Below are positions 16,284 through 24,915 of a stretch of DNA of 64,000 bases, piece after piece. A program made the translations under genes and the position numbers. This stretch comes from Bordetella genomosp. 5 (GTDB lineage Bacteria > Pseudomonadota > Gammaproteobacteria > Burkholderiales > Burkholderiaceae_B): positions 62,001 to 126,000 of the forward strand of contig NZ_NEVN01000002.1 of the NCBI RefSeq assembly GCF_002261475.1, given 5' to 3'. The notes under the pieces are model-generated. The model worked only from the letters and a program-made list of their open reading frames with translations. It searched no databases and was not told the origin of the DNA. How positions within the stretch are numbered: position 1 is the stretch's first letter; every line of letters begins with the position of its first letter.

Positions 16284-17438
16284 TCAGGCGCGGCGCAGGC
16301 GCAACCGCGTGATCTCGGACGGCGCGCCCAGGCGCTTGGGCGGTCCCCAGTAGCCCGTGCCGCGGCTGATATACAGCCACATGCGCCCATGACGATGCAG
16401 GCCGGCCACATACGGCTGTTGCAGCCGAACGAAGAACCGCCAGGGCAGGAACTGCCCGCCATGCGTATGGCCGGATAGTTGCAGGTCGTAACCGGCCGGC
16501 TCGGCCGCGGCCGCGCTGCGTGGCTGGTGCGCGAGCAGGATGCGCAGGCTGCCCGCGGGCGCGTCCGCGACGGCCCGCACCGGGTTGCTGCGCTGATGCG
16601 GATCGAAGGCGCCCGCGCTGTAGTCGGTGACGCCTGCCAGCGCGATGCCGGCCTCGCCGGTGCGCAGCATCACGTGTTCGTTCTGCAGCACGTTCAGGCC
16701 GATGCGGCGGAACTCGGTCACCCACTGCGCGGCGCCCGAATAGTATTCGTGGTTGCCGGTCACCAGGAACACGCCCTGACGTGCCCGCAAGCGGCCGAGC
16801 GGGGCGGTGTGTTCGCGCAGTTGCGCCACGTTGCCATCGACCACGTCGCCGGTGATCGCGATCAGGTCGGGCGCGAGCGCATTGCTGGCTTCGACGATGG
16901 CGTCGACGTAGCCGCGCTTGATCGTGGGTCCGACATGAATGTCGCTCAGTTGCACGATGGTGTAGCCCTCGAGGGCGGGCGGCAGGTCGGCGATCGGAAT
17001 ATCGACGTCCACGACCGGTGCGCGCCGGCGTGCGTTCCAGAAGCCGACGGCGCTCGCCAGCAGCGCGAACGCCGGCACCGCGATGGCACTCGCCGCGCGC
17101 AGCGGCGCCCAGGGGAGGGTGAGGCCCCCCAGCGAGGCGAGCCAGAGCACCAGCAGCACCGCGTCGCGCAGCACCGTGAGCACGAAGAGCGACGAGAAGA
17201 ATCCCATGGCCGTGAGCCCGGCCCATGCCAGGCGGTCGCCCCAGGGCTGGCGCCCGGAGGAGCGGCTCAGCATGCCGAGCGGGATGAGCACGCAGCTCGC
17301 CACGAGCAGCAGCGCTGCCGCCAGACCGCCCGCCAGCGGCAGGCCCGCGTCGGGAATCAGCCGCAGGCCGACATAGACATGGGCCAGCACGCCGAGCGTG
17401 ATGAAACGGATGAAAAAGGACGACTGTCGCAGAGCCAA
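16284..17438 (-). CDS. Membrane-anchored metallophosphoesterase (YkuE/YaeI-like)
   Basis: The protein of about 384 residues has three to four N-terminal membrane helices (residues 5-130) and then a calcineurin-like phosphoesterase domain. All metal-site motifs are present: LSDIHVG, GDVVDG, GNHEYY, LLAHQP and SGHTHGG. Relatives hydrolyse phosphodiesters, some acting on UDP-diacylglucosamine or cell-wall lipids at the membrane. I start it at TTG 17438, which is preceded by AGAGAG; the longer frame to 17697 only translates the repeat array upstream and is rejected. The true start could be slightly different. Confidence 0.82.
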   Translation of the reverse strand: MALRQSSFFIRFITLGVLAHVYVGLRLIPDAGLPLAGGLAAALLLVASCVLIPLGMLSRSSGRQPWGDRLAWAGLTAMGFFSSLFVLTVLRDAVLLVLWLASLGGLTLPWAPLRAASAIAVPAFALLASAVGFWNARRRAPVVDVDIPIADLPPALEGYTIVQLSDIHVGPTIKRGYVDAIVEASNALAPDLIAITGDVVDGNVAQLREHTAPLGRLRARQGVFLVTGNHEYYSGAAQWVTEFRRIGLNVLQNEHVMLRTGEAGIALAGVTDYSAGAFDPHQRSNPVRAVADAPAGSLRILLAHQPRSAAAAEPAGYDLQLSGHTHGGQFLPWRFFVRLQQPYVAGLHRHGRMWLYISRGTGYWGPPKRLGAPSEITRLRLRRA

Positions 17439-17475
17439 GGCGAATCTCTCTTGAGGGGCGTCCCGCGATGATACG

Positions 17476-17685
17476 GTGCCCCCACGCTGCGCGGTGCTTC
17501 GCCCGCTTGCTGCCCCCCGAGGGGGCGCGCCCACCTCGGGGCGGCCCAGCGGCGGGCGGGTGCCCCCACGCTGCGCGGTGCTTCGCCCGCTTGCTGCCCC
17601 CCGAGGGGGCCGCCCACCTCGGGGCGGCCCAGCGGCGGGCGGGTGCCCCCACGCTGCGCGGTGCTTCGCACGCTTGCTGCCCCCA
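17476..17685. repeat. REP-like repeat, two full units (84 and 83 bp) plus a partial third
   Basis: Unit 1 at 17476-17559 and unit 2 at 17560-17642 differ by one indel, and a third partial unit runs from 17643 to about 17685. Each contains a stem-loop of the form GCCCCC-CGA-GGGGGC. The array fills the 318-bp gap (17439-17756) between the divergent metallophosphoesterase and YciI genes. Similar C-run/G-run extragenic repeats are familiar from Burkholderiales intergenic regions, which is recollection rather than a search. Confidence 0.85.
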
Positions 17686-17756
17686 CACTTCACACACTTC
17701 GCTCCTATACTGGCGCGATTCGTGGTCCTGTGTCGGACGCGCTGCCAGGAGTTGCC

Positions 17757-18089
17757 ATGTCGTATGCCTTGCTGATCGTCGAACCCGTGGGGCAGCGTGC
17801 CACGCGCTCCGCTGCCGAGGGGCAGGCCCTCTACGACAGCATGCTGGCGTTTGCCGCCGGCTTGCGCGAGCGCGGGATTCTGCGCGAAGCGCAGTCGCTG
17901 CTGGCCCAGGACCAGGCCGTGCGCGTGCAGGTGCGCGAGGGCCAGTCGGCCGAGCTCAAGGAAATGGTGGGTGGCTTTTTCCTGATCGACTGCGAGACCG
18001 ACGTCGAGGCGCTCGAGATCGCCCGGGCCTGTCCCGCCGCTCAGTGGTGCACGGTCGAAGTGCGCAAGCTCGGTCCCTGCTTCATGTAA
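17757..18089 (+). CDS. YciI/DGPF-type small protein
   Basis: This 110-residue YCII-domain protein (MSYALLIVEPVGQRATRS, then MVGGFFLIDCETDVEALEIA) has AGGAG 7 nt before its ATG at 17757. The longer ORF upstream only translates the repeat array. YciI-like proteins share a ferredoxin-like fold. A group called DGPF proteins is encoded beside ECF42-type sigma factors, as here (sigma gene at 19283). The biochemical role of DGPF proteins is not established; this copy lacks the exact DGPF tetrapeptide. Confidence 0.8.
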   Translation: MSYALLIVEPVGQRATRSAAEGQALYDSMLAFAAGLRERGILREAQSLLAQDQAVRVQVREGQSAELKEMVGGFFLIDCETDVEALEIARACPAAQWCTVEVRKLGPCFM

Positions 18090-18239
18090 GGAAGAGGCGC
18101 CGCCGGCAGTGCGGGCAGGCGCGTTTTTCTAGGTGTTTTCCCTGGTTGGTGCGAATTCCTGTCGATCCGGGGCGTGCTGTGCCGTCGTGTCGATACAGGC
18201 CGGTGCGCATGCGCCACCGGCGAACCCAGGAGAGATGCG

Positions 18240-18791
18240 ATGCGTTTCATGATCATCATCAGGGCCAACGCGCTGAGCGAGTCCGGCGCCATGCCCGAGC
18301 CCGAGCTCATGGCGGCGATGGGGGCGTTTCACGAAGAGCTCGCCCGCGCCGGCGTGCTGCTCGACGCCATGGGCCTGCAACCCAGCAGCAAGGGCTGGCG
18401 GGTGCGACACGAGGCGGGGCAGGTCAGCGTGACCGATGGCCCCTTTGCCGAAACCAAGGAGTTGATCGCGGGCTTCACCCTGATCCAGGTGCGTGACCGC
18501 GACGAGGCGCTGGCCTGGGCGCGGCGCTATCCCGCGCCCTTTGGCGCGGACCGCGAGGGCGAGATCGAGGTGCGCCAGGTCTACGAGATGACGGACTTTC
18601 CACCGCCCGCGGGCCAGGAGCCGGGCACGGTGGCCGCAGCGGACACGGCAGACACAGCGAACACAGCGAACACAACGAACACAGCGAACGCGGCGGATAC
18701 AGCGAACACAGCGAACGCGGCGGATACCGCGGACACCGCCGACACAGCCACAGCGGCCGCAGCCCGCGCCCCGACCCGCGCCCCGGCGTAA
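18240..18791 (+). CDS. DGPF/YciI protein with Thr-Ala-Asn repeat tail
   Basis: The 183-residue product has a normal DGPF domain in residues 1-120 (MRFMIIIRANALSESG, and VTDGPFAETKELIAGF holding the signature DGPF). The last 55 residues are a low-complexity run of Ala, Asp, Asn and Thr triplets encoded by 9-bp repeats (18636-18755), ending in RAPTRAPA. AGGAGA lies about 7 nt before the ATG. It is the second DGPF gene upstream of the ECF sigma factor. The tail is unusual for the family and probably unstructured. Confidence 0.85.
   Translation: MRFMIIIRANALSESGAMPEPELMAAMGAFHEELARAGVLLDAMGLQPSSKGWRVRHEAGQVSVTDGPFAETKELIAGFTLIQVRDRDEALAWARRYPAPFGADREGEIEVRQVYEMTDFPPPAGQEPGTVAAADTADTANTANTTNTANAADTANTANAADTADTADTATAAAARAPTRAPA
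18636..18755 (+). repeat. In-frame 9-bp repeats in the DGPF gene 3' end
   Basis: About a dozen 9-bp units of type GCGAACACA, GCAGACACA and variants code for repeated (A/T)(D/N)T triplets, with a larger internal duplication of about 36 bp. Confidence 0.8.
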
Positions 18792-18869
18792 CGCATCTTT
18801 CCCGCGCCCGGGTGCGTGCGCGTCCGGGCAACGCAGCGGGCCGCTCGCCGCGGCCACTCAGGAGTCATC

Positions 18870-19280
18870 ATGCACAAACAACTCTTCGTCAATCTTCCGG
18901 TCGCCGACCTGCCGCGCTCGCAGGCATTTTTCACCGCGCTCGGCCTGTCGTTCAATCCGCAGTTCACCAACGAGCAGGCCGCCTGCCTCGTGATCGGCGA
19001 AAACCTCTACGCCATGTTGCTGGTGCCCGACTACTTCCAGAGCTTCTCGGGCCGGCCGGTGGCCGACGCCCGCGCGGCCACCGAAGTAATGGTTGCGGTG
19101 TCGTGCGAGAGCCGTGACGAGGTCGACGAGATCGTCCGGCGTGCGCTGGCGGCGGGCGGCACCGCGCCGCGCCAGCCGCAGGATTACGGCTTCATGTACT
19201 CGCACAGCTTCGACGATCCCGACGGTCATATCTGGGAGTTCTTCCATATGGACCCCAACGCGGTCGCGCCGGCGGCGTAA
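18870..19280 (+). CDS. VOC (glyoxalase/bleomycin-resistance) family protein
   Basis: The 136-residue protein has the beta-alpha-beta-beta-beta fold pattern of the vicinal oxygen chelate family (KQLFVNLPVADLPRSQAFF, then FDDPDGHIWEFFHMDP). Potential metal ligands are the His and Glu in DGHIWEF. AGGAG lies 6 nt before the ATG. It sits between the DGPF gene and the ECF sigma gene, with a 2-bp gap to the latter, so they are probably co-transcribed. The substrate is unknown. Confidence 0.85.
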   Translation: MHKQLFVNLPVADLPRSQAFFTALGLSFNPQFTNEQAACLVIGENLYAMLLVPDYFQSFSGRPVADARAATEVMVAVSCESRDEVDEIVRRALAAGGTAPRQPQDYGFMYSHSFDDPDGHIWEFFHMDPNAVAPAA

Positions 19281-19282
19281 CG

Positions 19283-20671
19283 ATGGCCGGGCATGATGCC
19301 GTTCGCCGCGAGATCGAGGCCGTCTGGCGCATCGAGTCGGCCAAGGTGGTGGCGTATGCCGCCCGCCATCTGCGCGACCTGGCGCTGGCCGAAGAGGCCG
19401 CGCAGGACGCGCTGGTGGCGGCGCTGGAGCACTGGCCGGCGCGCGGCGTGCCGGCCAACCCCGGAGCCTGGCTCATGACCGCCGCTCGCCATCGTGCGCT
19501 CGACATGCTGCGCCAGGCGGCCACGCAGGCGCGTGGCGGCGAGGCCCTGGCCCGCGAGATCGAAGTGATGCAGGCCCATGTCGAACCCGATGTGGCGGAC
19601 GCCGTGGACGCGCGCCGCGCCGACGATATCGGCGACGATCTGCTGCGGCTCATCTTCACGGCCTGCCATCCGGTGTTGCCGTCCGATGCCCGCGTGGCCC
19701 TCACGCTGCGCCTGCTTGGCGGCCTGTCGACGGCGGAGATCGCGCGCGCCTTTCTACAGTCCGAGAGCACCGTGGCGCAGCGCATCGTGCGCGCCAAGCG
19801 CAGCCTCAGCCAGGCGGGGGTGCCCTTCGAGGTGCCGCGTGCGCGCGAGCGGGCCGAGCGCCTGGACGCGGTGCTGGAGGTGATCTACCTGATCTTCAAC
19901 GAGGGTCATGCGGCCACGGCCGGCGACGACTGGACGCGCCCCGATCTCTGCCAGGAAGCCTTGCGGCTTGCCCGCGTGCTCGCGGGGCTCATGCCCGACG
20001 AAGGCGAGGCGCACGGCCTGGCTGCGCTGCTGGAGCTGCAGGCGTCGCGCCTGCCCGCGCGGATCGACGCGCAGGGCCAGCCGGTGCTGTTGCTGGCGCA
20101 GGACCGCGGCCGCTGGGACCGCCTGCTGATCCGGCGCGGGCTGGCGGCGCTGGTGCGCGCGCAGGCGTGCGGCGCGCTCGGACCCTACGGACTGCAAGCC
20201 GCGCTGGCGGCCTGTCATGCCCGCGCGGCCCGGGCCGAGGACACCGATTGGCGCGCGATCGTCGCGCTCTACGACGCCCTGTACGCGCGGATGCCCACGC
20301 CGGTCGTGGCGTTGAACCGGGCCGTCGCGCTCGGCATGGATCAGGGGCCCGCGGCCGCGCTGCCGCTGGTCGAGGCCTTGCAGGCCGAGCCGACGCTGGC
20401 GCGCTATCCCTGGCTCTGGAGCGCGCGCGCCGATCTGCTCGAACGCCTGGGCCGATACGCGGAGGCCGAGACCGCCTTTCTGCAGGCGGCCGCGCTGACA
20501 CGCAACACGCGCGAAGCCGCGTTGCTGACGGCGCGTGCACGGGCAGCGCGGCTTGCCGCCACGCCGGCGAGCGCCGTATCGACGGCCGCCGCACCGACGG
20601 CCGCCGTATCGACGGCCGCCGCAACCGTGGCCGCCGCAACCGCGTCCCGCCGCTCACCGCGGCCCAAATGA
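19283..20671 (+). CDS. ECF42-type RNA polymerase sigma factor with TPR-like C-terminal extension
   Basis: The 462-residue protein combines an ECF sigma core with a long extension. Region 2 lies at about residues 14-80 (AEEAAQDALVAALEHWP, NPGAWLMTAARHRALDMLR) and region 4 at about 125-180 (LGGLSTAEIARAFLQSEST as the helix-turn-helix). The remaining 250 residues are helical, TPR-like (VIYLIFNEGHAATAGDDW, AEDTDWRAIVALYDALY). This layout and the neighbouring DGPF genes are hallmarks of the ECF42 group, in which the C-terminal extension replaces an anti-sigma factor. The final 35 residues are a repeat-coded Ala/Thr/Val tail. It probably controls its own neighbourhood. Confidence 0.9.
   Translation: MAGHDAVRREIEAVWRIESAKVVAYAARHLRDLALAEEAAQDALVAALEHWPARGVPANPGAWLMTAARHRALDMLRQAATQARGGEALAREIEVMQAHVEPDVADAVDARRADDIGDDLLRLIFTACHPVLPSDARVALTLRLLGGLSTAEIARAFLQSESTVAQRIVRAKRSLSQAGVPFEVPRARERAERLDAVLEVIYLIFNEGHAATAGDDWTRPDLCQEALRLARVLAGLMPDEGEAHGLAALLELQASRLPARIDAQGQPVLLLAQDRGRWDRLLIRRGLAALVRAQACGALGPYGLQAALAACHARAARAEDTDWRAIVALYDALYARMPTPVVALNRAVALGMDQGPAAALPLVEALQAEPTLARYPWLWSARADLLERLGRYAEAETAFLQAAALTRNTREAALLTARARAARLAATPASAVSTAAAPTAAVSTAAATVAAATASRRSPRPK
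20576..20641 (+). repeat. In-frame imperfect 30-bp repeat in the sigma-factor gene 3' end
   Basis: Roughly two copies of a 30-bp unit built from GTATCGACGGCCGCC and related 15-mers code for AVSTAAAPTAAVSTAAATVA. Confidence 0.7.
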
Positions 20672-20674
20672 AAC

Positions 20675-20714
20675 CGGCCGTGCATGCCGTCCGGTGGAAC
20701 GACACGCACGGCCG
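20675..20714. other. Long hairpin between convergent sigma and dac genes
   Basis: CGGCCGTGC (20675-20683) is complementary to GCACGGCCG (20706-20714), 22-nt loop, no T-run. It may help end transcription on both sides. Confidence 0.4.
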
Positions 20715-20747
20715 CGAAGCGCGTACGGGGCAGGAGGCGCGCGGCGA

Positions 20748-21983
20748 TCAGCTCGCGTCGTCGCGCCACCAGAGCCGCACGCTGTCCCACGCGCGGCCCA
20801 CGAAGCCGGCCTCGGGCACGGGCTGCTGCGCCACCATCGGCACCTGCAGCGCGGGCTTGCCGTCGACCGAGATCTGCACCACGCCCACTTGCTGTTGCGC
20901 CGTGATCGGCGCGATCAGGGGCTGTGCCGGTTGCATCGCGCGCTCGACCCGCGCGCCCGCCGGCGTCGTGAGGTAGACGTCGCGCGCGTAGCCGACCGGC
21001 ACGGCCTCGGCCTGGCCCTTCCAGACCTGCTGTTCGCCCGCGCTTTCGCCCGCCTGATAAAGCCGCACGGTGCGAAACGCGCCGTAGCCCCATTCGAGCA
21101 GCGTGCGCGCCTCTTGCGTACGCACCTTGTCTGAGGCCGTGCCGATCACCACGGCGATCAGTCGCCGCTGCAGCCCGCCCTCGTTGCGCGAGGCGGAGCC
21201 GATGAGGCAATAGCCGGCCGACTCGGTGTGGCCGGTCTTCATGCCGTCGACGCTGGGGTCCTGCCACAACAGCCGATTGCGGTTGGTCTGGCGGATCTTG
21301 TTGTACGTGAATTCGCGCGTGGTGTCGTAGCGCCTTGCCGTCTGGCCGAAGTCGCGCGACATGCGCGCGGCCAGCGTGCCGAGATCGGCGGCGGTGGAGT
21401 AGGTGAGCGCGTCGGGCAGACCGCTCGGGCTGTTGAAATGCGTGTCGGCCAGCCCGAGCGCCTGAGCCTGCGTGTTCATGCGCGCCACGAAGGCCTCCAC
21501 GGAGCCGCTCACGGTCTCGGCCAGCGCCACCGCGGCGTCGTTACCCGACTGCACCATGAGCCCGTAGAGCAGGGCGTCCACGGTCACCTGATTGCCGGGC
21601 TCCAGGAACATGCGCGAGCTGCCGGGCGCCACTTTCCAGGCGCGCGTCGAGATGGTGACCTGTTGCTGCAGCGTGATTTCCTTGGCGGCGAGCGCCTGGA
21701 ACACCACGTACGCCGTCATGATCTTGGTGAGCGACGCCGGTTCGATGCGCGTGCGTGCGTTCTGTCCGCCCAGCACCTGGCCGCTCGTGGCGTCGAGCAC
21801 CAGCCAGGCGCGCGCGGTCAGCGCGGGCGCCGTCACGGCATGCGACTGCGCGGCGGAAGCGGGCGCGGCGAGCGCGAGGGGAGAGGCGGCGGGCGCGGTG
21901 CTGGCGTGCGCGGCCGGCAGGCTGCACACGAGTGTCAGGCAGGCCGTCAGGGCCATGCGAGACGCGGGGGAGGGCTTGAACAT
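20748..21983 (-). CDS. dacA: D-alanyl-D-alanine carboxypeptidase (PBP5/6 type)
   Basis: The 411-residue protein is a low-molecular-weight penicillin-binding protein that trims the terminal D-Ala of peptidoglycan stem peptides in the periplasm. It has a signal peptide (start MFKPSPASRMALTACLTL) and the catalytic triad motifs SLTK (in EPASLTKIMTAYV), SGND and KTG (in GMKTGHTESAGYC). A C-terminal beta-rich PBP5 domain and an amphipathic tail (GRAWDSVRLWW) for membrane attachment follow. The ATG at 21983 is chosen because the signal peptide begins there. It could equally be the DacC paralogue. Confidence 0.92.
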   Translation of the reverse strand: MFKPSPASRMALTACLTLVCSLPAAHASTAPAASPLALAAPASAAQSHAVTAPALTARAWLVLDATSGQVLGGQNARTRIEPASLTKIMTAYVVFQALAAKEITLQQQVTISTRAWKVAPGSSRMFLEPGNQVTVDALLYGLMVQSGNDAAVALAETVSGSVEAFVARMNTQAQALGLADTHFNSPSGLPDALTYSTAADLGTLAARMSRDFGQTARRYDTTREFTYNKIRQTNRNRLLWQDPSVDGMKTGHTESAGYCLIGSASRNEGGLQRRLIAVVIGTASDKVRTQEARTLLEWGYGAFRTVRLYQAGESAGEQQVWKGQAEAVPVGYARDVYLTTPAGARVERAMQPAQPLIAPITAQQQVGVVQISVDGKPALQVPMVAQQPVPEAGFVGRAWDSVRLWWRDDAS

Positions 21984-22112
21984 CGGGAACGACTTTCCTG
22001 TCTTGATTCGGGCGGCAATCGGGCGCGCCCGCGCGCCGGAAGTCCGGCGGGGCGGCGCCGCAACCTTAGCACGACGTTCGCCGGACGCCGGCACGCAGGC
22101 GCCGCGCGGATC

Positions 22113-23693
22113 TCAGAGCAGGTGTTCGATGGGCAGCAGCGACACGAACCACACGGACACGCGCTGCCACCAGCGCGTGCCCGGCTCGGTGTCGTGCCGG
22201 ATCGTGCGGCCGTCGCGTTGTTCGAGCCAGTAAAGACGGTCTTTGTCGTCCAGGCAGACGCGGTAGGCGGTGCGCGGAATCCCGTCCAGGAAGACGTCGT
22301 CGATGCGGCGGGCCAGCACGGGGCTGTCGATCACGAAGCCGAGCTCGGTGTTGAGATTGGCCGAGCGCGGATCGAAGTTGAACGACCCCACGAACACGCG
22401 CTCGTTGTCCACCGAGAATGTCTTGGCATGCAGGCTCGACCCCGAACTGCCCGATCCGCTGAAGCCGCCGGACCCCTTGCTGCGCTCGGGCGTGTCGGCG
22501 GCGGCGCGCATTTCCCAGAGCTCGATGCCACCGCGCAGCAGATCCTTGCGCCGCTTCGCATAGCCCGAGTGCACGACGGCCACGTCGGTGGCTTCGAGCG
22601 CATTGGTCAGTACCCGAACCTCCACGCCGCGTTGCGCCATCTCGACCAGCGCCCGCGTGCCGGTCTCGGTGGGCACGAAGTAGGGCGAGACCAGATCCAG
22701 CACCTTGTCGGGGGTGCCGACGATGCGTTCGAGTTGATGCGTGAGCGCGGCTTCCGGCGGGGCCTGGTCGAGCACCTTGGCCGGGTCATCGCTCACCATG
22801 CGCGTGGGCGCCCATTCGAGCGACAGCTGGCTGTCCATCAGCTGCCGCATGAAGTTGGAGTCGCGCAGCGCATGCGCATAGGCCGCGGCGCGCGGGTCGG
22901 CCTCGATCACGCCGGCCTGGCTGGCCAGCTGGTCGAGCGCGTTCGCCGGGGCCGGGCGCAGCAGCCGATCGACGGGATAAGCCGAGTCGCTGTTCCAGTA
23001 CAGGTCGAAATCCCTGGACACCTCGGGCACGACCGGGCCCACGGCGAGCACATCGAGATCGGCGAACAGCACGTCGTCGGTGGCACCGAAGTATTCATCG
23101 CCGATATTGCGCCCGCCGATGATGGTGGCCTGATTGTCGGCGGTGAACGACTTGTTGTGCATGCGCCGGTTCAGGCGCTTGAAATCAGTGATGAACCCGA
23201 TGAACTTGGGCCGCCGCAGCACGAAGGGATTGAACAGCCGCACCTCGATATTCGGATGGGCGTCGAGTGCGGCCAGCACCGTGTCCAGGCCGGCGGTGCC
23301 GTTGTCGTCGAGCAGCAGGCGCACCCGCACGCCGCGATCGGCGGCCACGTGCAGGGCCTCGAGCAGCATGGTGCCCGTCATGTCGCTGCGCCAGATGTAG
23401 TACTGCACATCCAGCGTCCGGCGCGCGGCGTTCGCCAGCAGCATGCGCGCCGCAAAGGCATCCTGCGCGTCGGCCAGGGCATGGATGCCGGATTTCCCGG
23501 GATGCTGTTGCGCCATCGGCGTGAGGACGCGGCCCAGCGGCGTGTCGCGGGCCTCGTTGATGTCGAGTGCGTGGGACACGCTGCGGTTCTCCAGGGAAGG
23601 CAGGGTGCAGCCCGCGAGCAGGCTCACGCACAGGGCGAGAGAGGCGGTGAGCCGTGTGGCGGACCGTCGAAGCAGTTGGGGCACCCATGTCAT
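22113..23693 (-). CDS. clsC: Phospholipase D-family cardiolipin synthase-like lipoprotein (ClsC-like)
   Basis: The 526-residue protein has a lipoprotein signal with lipobox LLAGC near residue 28 and two PLD catalytic motifs: HNKSFTADNQATIIGGRNIG and HAKTFSVDNERVFVGSFNFD. Such enzymes join phosphatidyl groups to make cardiolipin or related lipids. A short Gly/Ser-rich linker (SGGFSGSGSSGSSLH) precedes the second motif. The ATG at 23693 is used because it places the signal at the N-terminus; the ribosome site is weak. The protein probably sits at the periplasmic face of a membrane. Confidence 0.85.
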   Translation of the reverse strand: MTWVPQLLRRSATRLTASLALCVSLLAGCTLPSLENRSVSHALDINEARDTPLGRVLTPMAQQHPGKSGIHALADAQDAFAARMLLANAARRTLDVQYYIWRSDMTGTMLLEALHVAADRGVRVRLLLDDNGTAGLDTVLAALDAHPNIEVRLFNPFVLRRPKFIGFITDFKRLNRRMHNKSFTADNQATIIGGRNIGDEYFGATDDVLFADLDVLAVGPVVPEVSRDFDLYWNSDSAYPVDRLLRPAPANALDQLASQAGVIEADPRAAAYAHALRDSNFMRQLMDSQLSLEWAPTRMVSDDPAKVLDQAPPEAALTHQLERIVGTPDKVLDLVSPYFVPTETGTRALVEMAQRGVEVRVLTNALEATDVAVVHSGYAKRRKDLLRGGIELWEMRAAADTPERSKGSGGFSGSGSSGSSLHAKTFSVDNERVFVGSFNFDPRSANLNTELGFVIDSPVLARRIDDVFLDGIPRTAYRVCLDDKDRLYWLEQRDGRTIRHDTEPGTRWWQRVSVWFVSLLPIEHLL

Positions 23694-23734
23694 GACCCTA
23701 TTGTGCCCGATGGCCGCGCGCACCGCGGCGGGGC

Positions 23735-24709
23735 TCAGGGCTGCGGCCAGGCCTGGGCCGACGCCAGCCGCTGCAGCGCGGCGGCGCGCTGCGCCTGGCT
23801 GGCCTCGCCCAGTTTGCCGAGCTGCTCGCGCCAATCGAGATACAGCGTCTGCGCAAATTCATCCTGAAACCGCAGCGCCTGCCGATCGTCGAGGCGCCAG
23901 CGATCCTGGCTGCGATCGACGAGCGCCGCCACGGCCTGGGCCATCTCGAAGTAGCGTGCATCGGCCTGCCAGCTGGCCTGGATCGCGTCGCGCTGGTAGG
24001 CCGCCTGGGCCGTCAGCGTATCGCGCAGCCGGGCGCGTTCGGCGCGCGGCAGGCGCAACGCCTCGGGCATGGCGATGCCGTCTTCGAGCTCGCGCAGGCC
24101 CCGGTCGCGGTGCCGCAGGGCGAGCGCGCTCGCGGCGCGCAATTGGCGATTGGCATGCGCGGCCCCACCCGGCGCGGCCAGGCGCACCGCGCTGAGGCTC
24201 TCTTCCAGATCGAGTTCGTCGAGCTCGCGGGCATAGTCGCGATGCCGCTCGACCGCGCGGCCGATCACCGTTTTGACGAGGCGCTCGTATTCGCCATACA
24301 TGCCGGTCGCCTGCGGCTGCGTCTCGATCTCTGGCAATTGCTGCCAGTCGGTCGTGTGCGCGGCCGTTTCCAGGCGCAGCTGACTCAGCTTGAGCGCTTC
24401 GCCGTAGATCTCCCGCTGGCGCCGTCCGTCCACGCCCGCGACCAGGTCGTACAGGCAGACACACAGCAGGAGCAGACAGGCCGCCAGCGCGATCCGGTAT
24501 TGCGCGCGCGGCGCGCGCAGACGTTGCCAGGCGAAGGCGGCGATCAGCACCACGAGCACGATGAAGGCCTGGCTGCACACCGCCACGAAGGCTTGCAGCG
24601 GGCTGCGACTGCGGAACATCGCCTCGGCGGCGGCCACCACCACCAGGCCCAGCGCCACCGCGTGGGTGGCCTGGCGCATGAGGGGGCCGGGATCGGCCCA
24701 GCGATCCAT
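23735..24709 (-). CDS. Membrane protein of unknown function with long helical domain
   Basis: The protein of about 324 residues has three hydrophobic helices near the N-terminus (VALGLVVVAAAEAMF, FIVLVVLIAAFAW, IALAACLLLLCVCLYDL). A 220-residue Arg/Glu/Ala-rich helical region follows that may form coiled coils. I do not recognise a domain. The start is ambiguous: ATG at 24709 is chosen, but an in-frame TTG at 24769 adds 20 residues (MPGPESRLYKRLLSFFRAAP) and neither has a ribosome site. It ends 41 bp before the clsC start, so the two may form an operon. Confidence 0.65.
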   Translation of the reverse strand: MDRWADPGPLMRQATHAVALGLVVVAAAEAMFRSRSPLQAFVAVCSQAFIVLVVLIAAFAWQRLRAPRAQYRIALAACLLLLCVCLYDLVAGVDGRRQREIYGEALKLSQLRLETAAHTTDWQQLPEIETQPQATGMYGEYERLVKTVIGRAVERHRDYARELDELDLEESLSAVRLAAPGGAAHANRQLRAASALALRHRDRGLRELEDGIAMPEALRLPRAERARLRDTLTAQAAYQRDAIQASWQADARYFEMAQAVAALVDRSQDRWRLDDRQALRFQDEFAQTLYLDWREQLGKLGEASQAQRAAALQRLASAQAWPQP

Positions 24710-24879
24710 CGGGGCGGCACGGAAGAAAGACAACAAGCGCTTGTACAACCGCGACTCCGGCCCAGGCAATGTTATGGCTAACGACTAAATGTAATAACAA
24801 GATACACGAGTGGATGGTCGCAATCCAGCGAATAACGGTGACAGCGCCCAAACTCCGTCTCACGGCGCATATTGCTGTC

Positions 24880-24896
24880 ATGCTAATATTTAGCAT
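24880..24896. promoter_or_regulatory. MarR-type operator overlapping the promoter of the marR-FUSC operon
   Basis: ATGCTAA-TAT-TTAGCAT is a perfect 7-bp dyad with a 3-bp centre, 19 bp upstream of the MarR start codon at 24916. It includes a TAATAT hexamer (24884-24889) that could be the -10 box. It lies in an AT-rich patch (24780-24910) unlike its surroundings. Confidence 0.7.
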
Positions 24897-24915
24897 TCTA
24901 AATAAATGGCCGCGG

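Noticed and set aside
17476-17685. CRISPR array or insertion sequence
   Set aside because: No spacers, no transposase and no terminal inverted repeats with target duplication.
17439-17697. N-terminal extension of the metallophosphoesterase through the repeat array
   Set aside because: The added residues only translate the repeats; membrane helices begin after the TTG at 17438.
24769-24915. Longer MarR start with 49 extra residues
   Set aside because: The extension runs through the AT-rich operator and promoter and has no family similarity.
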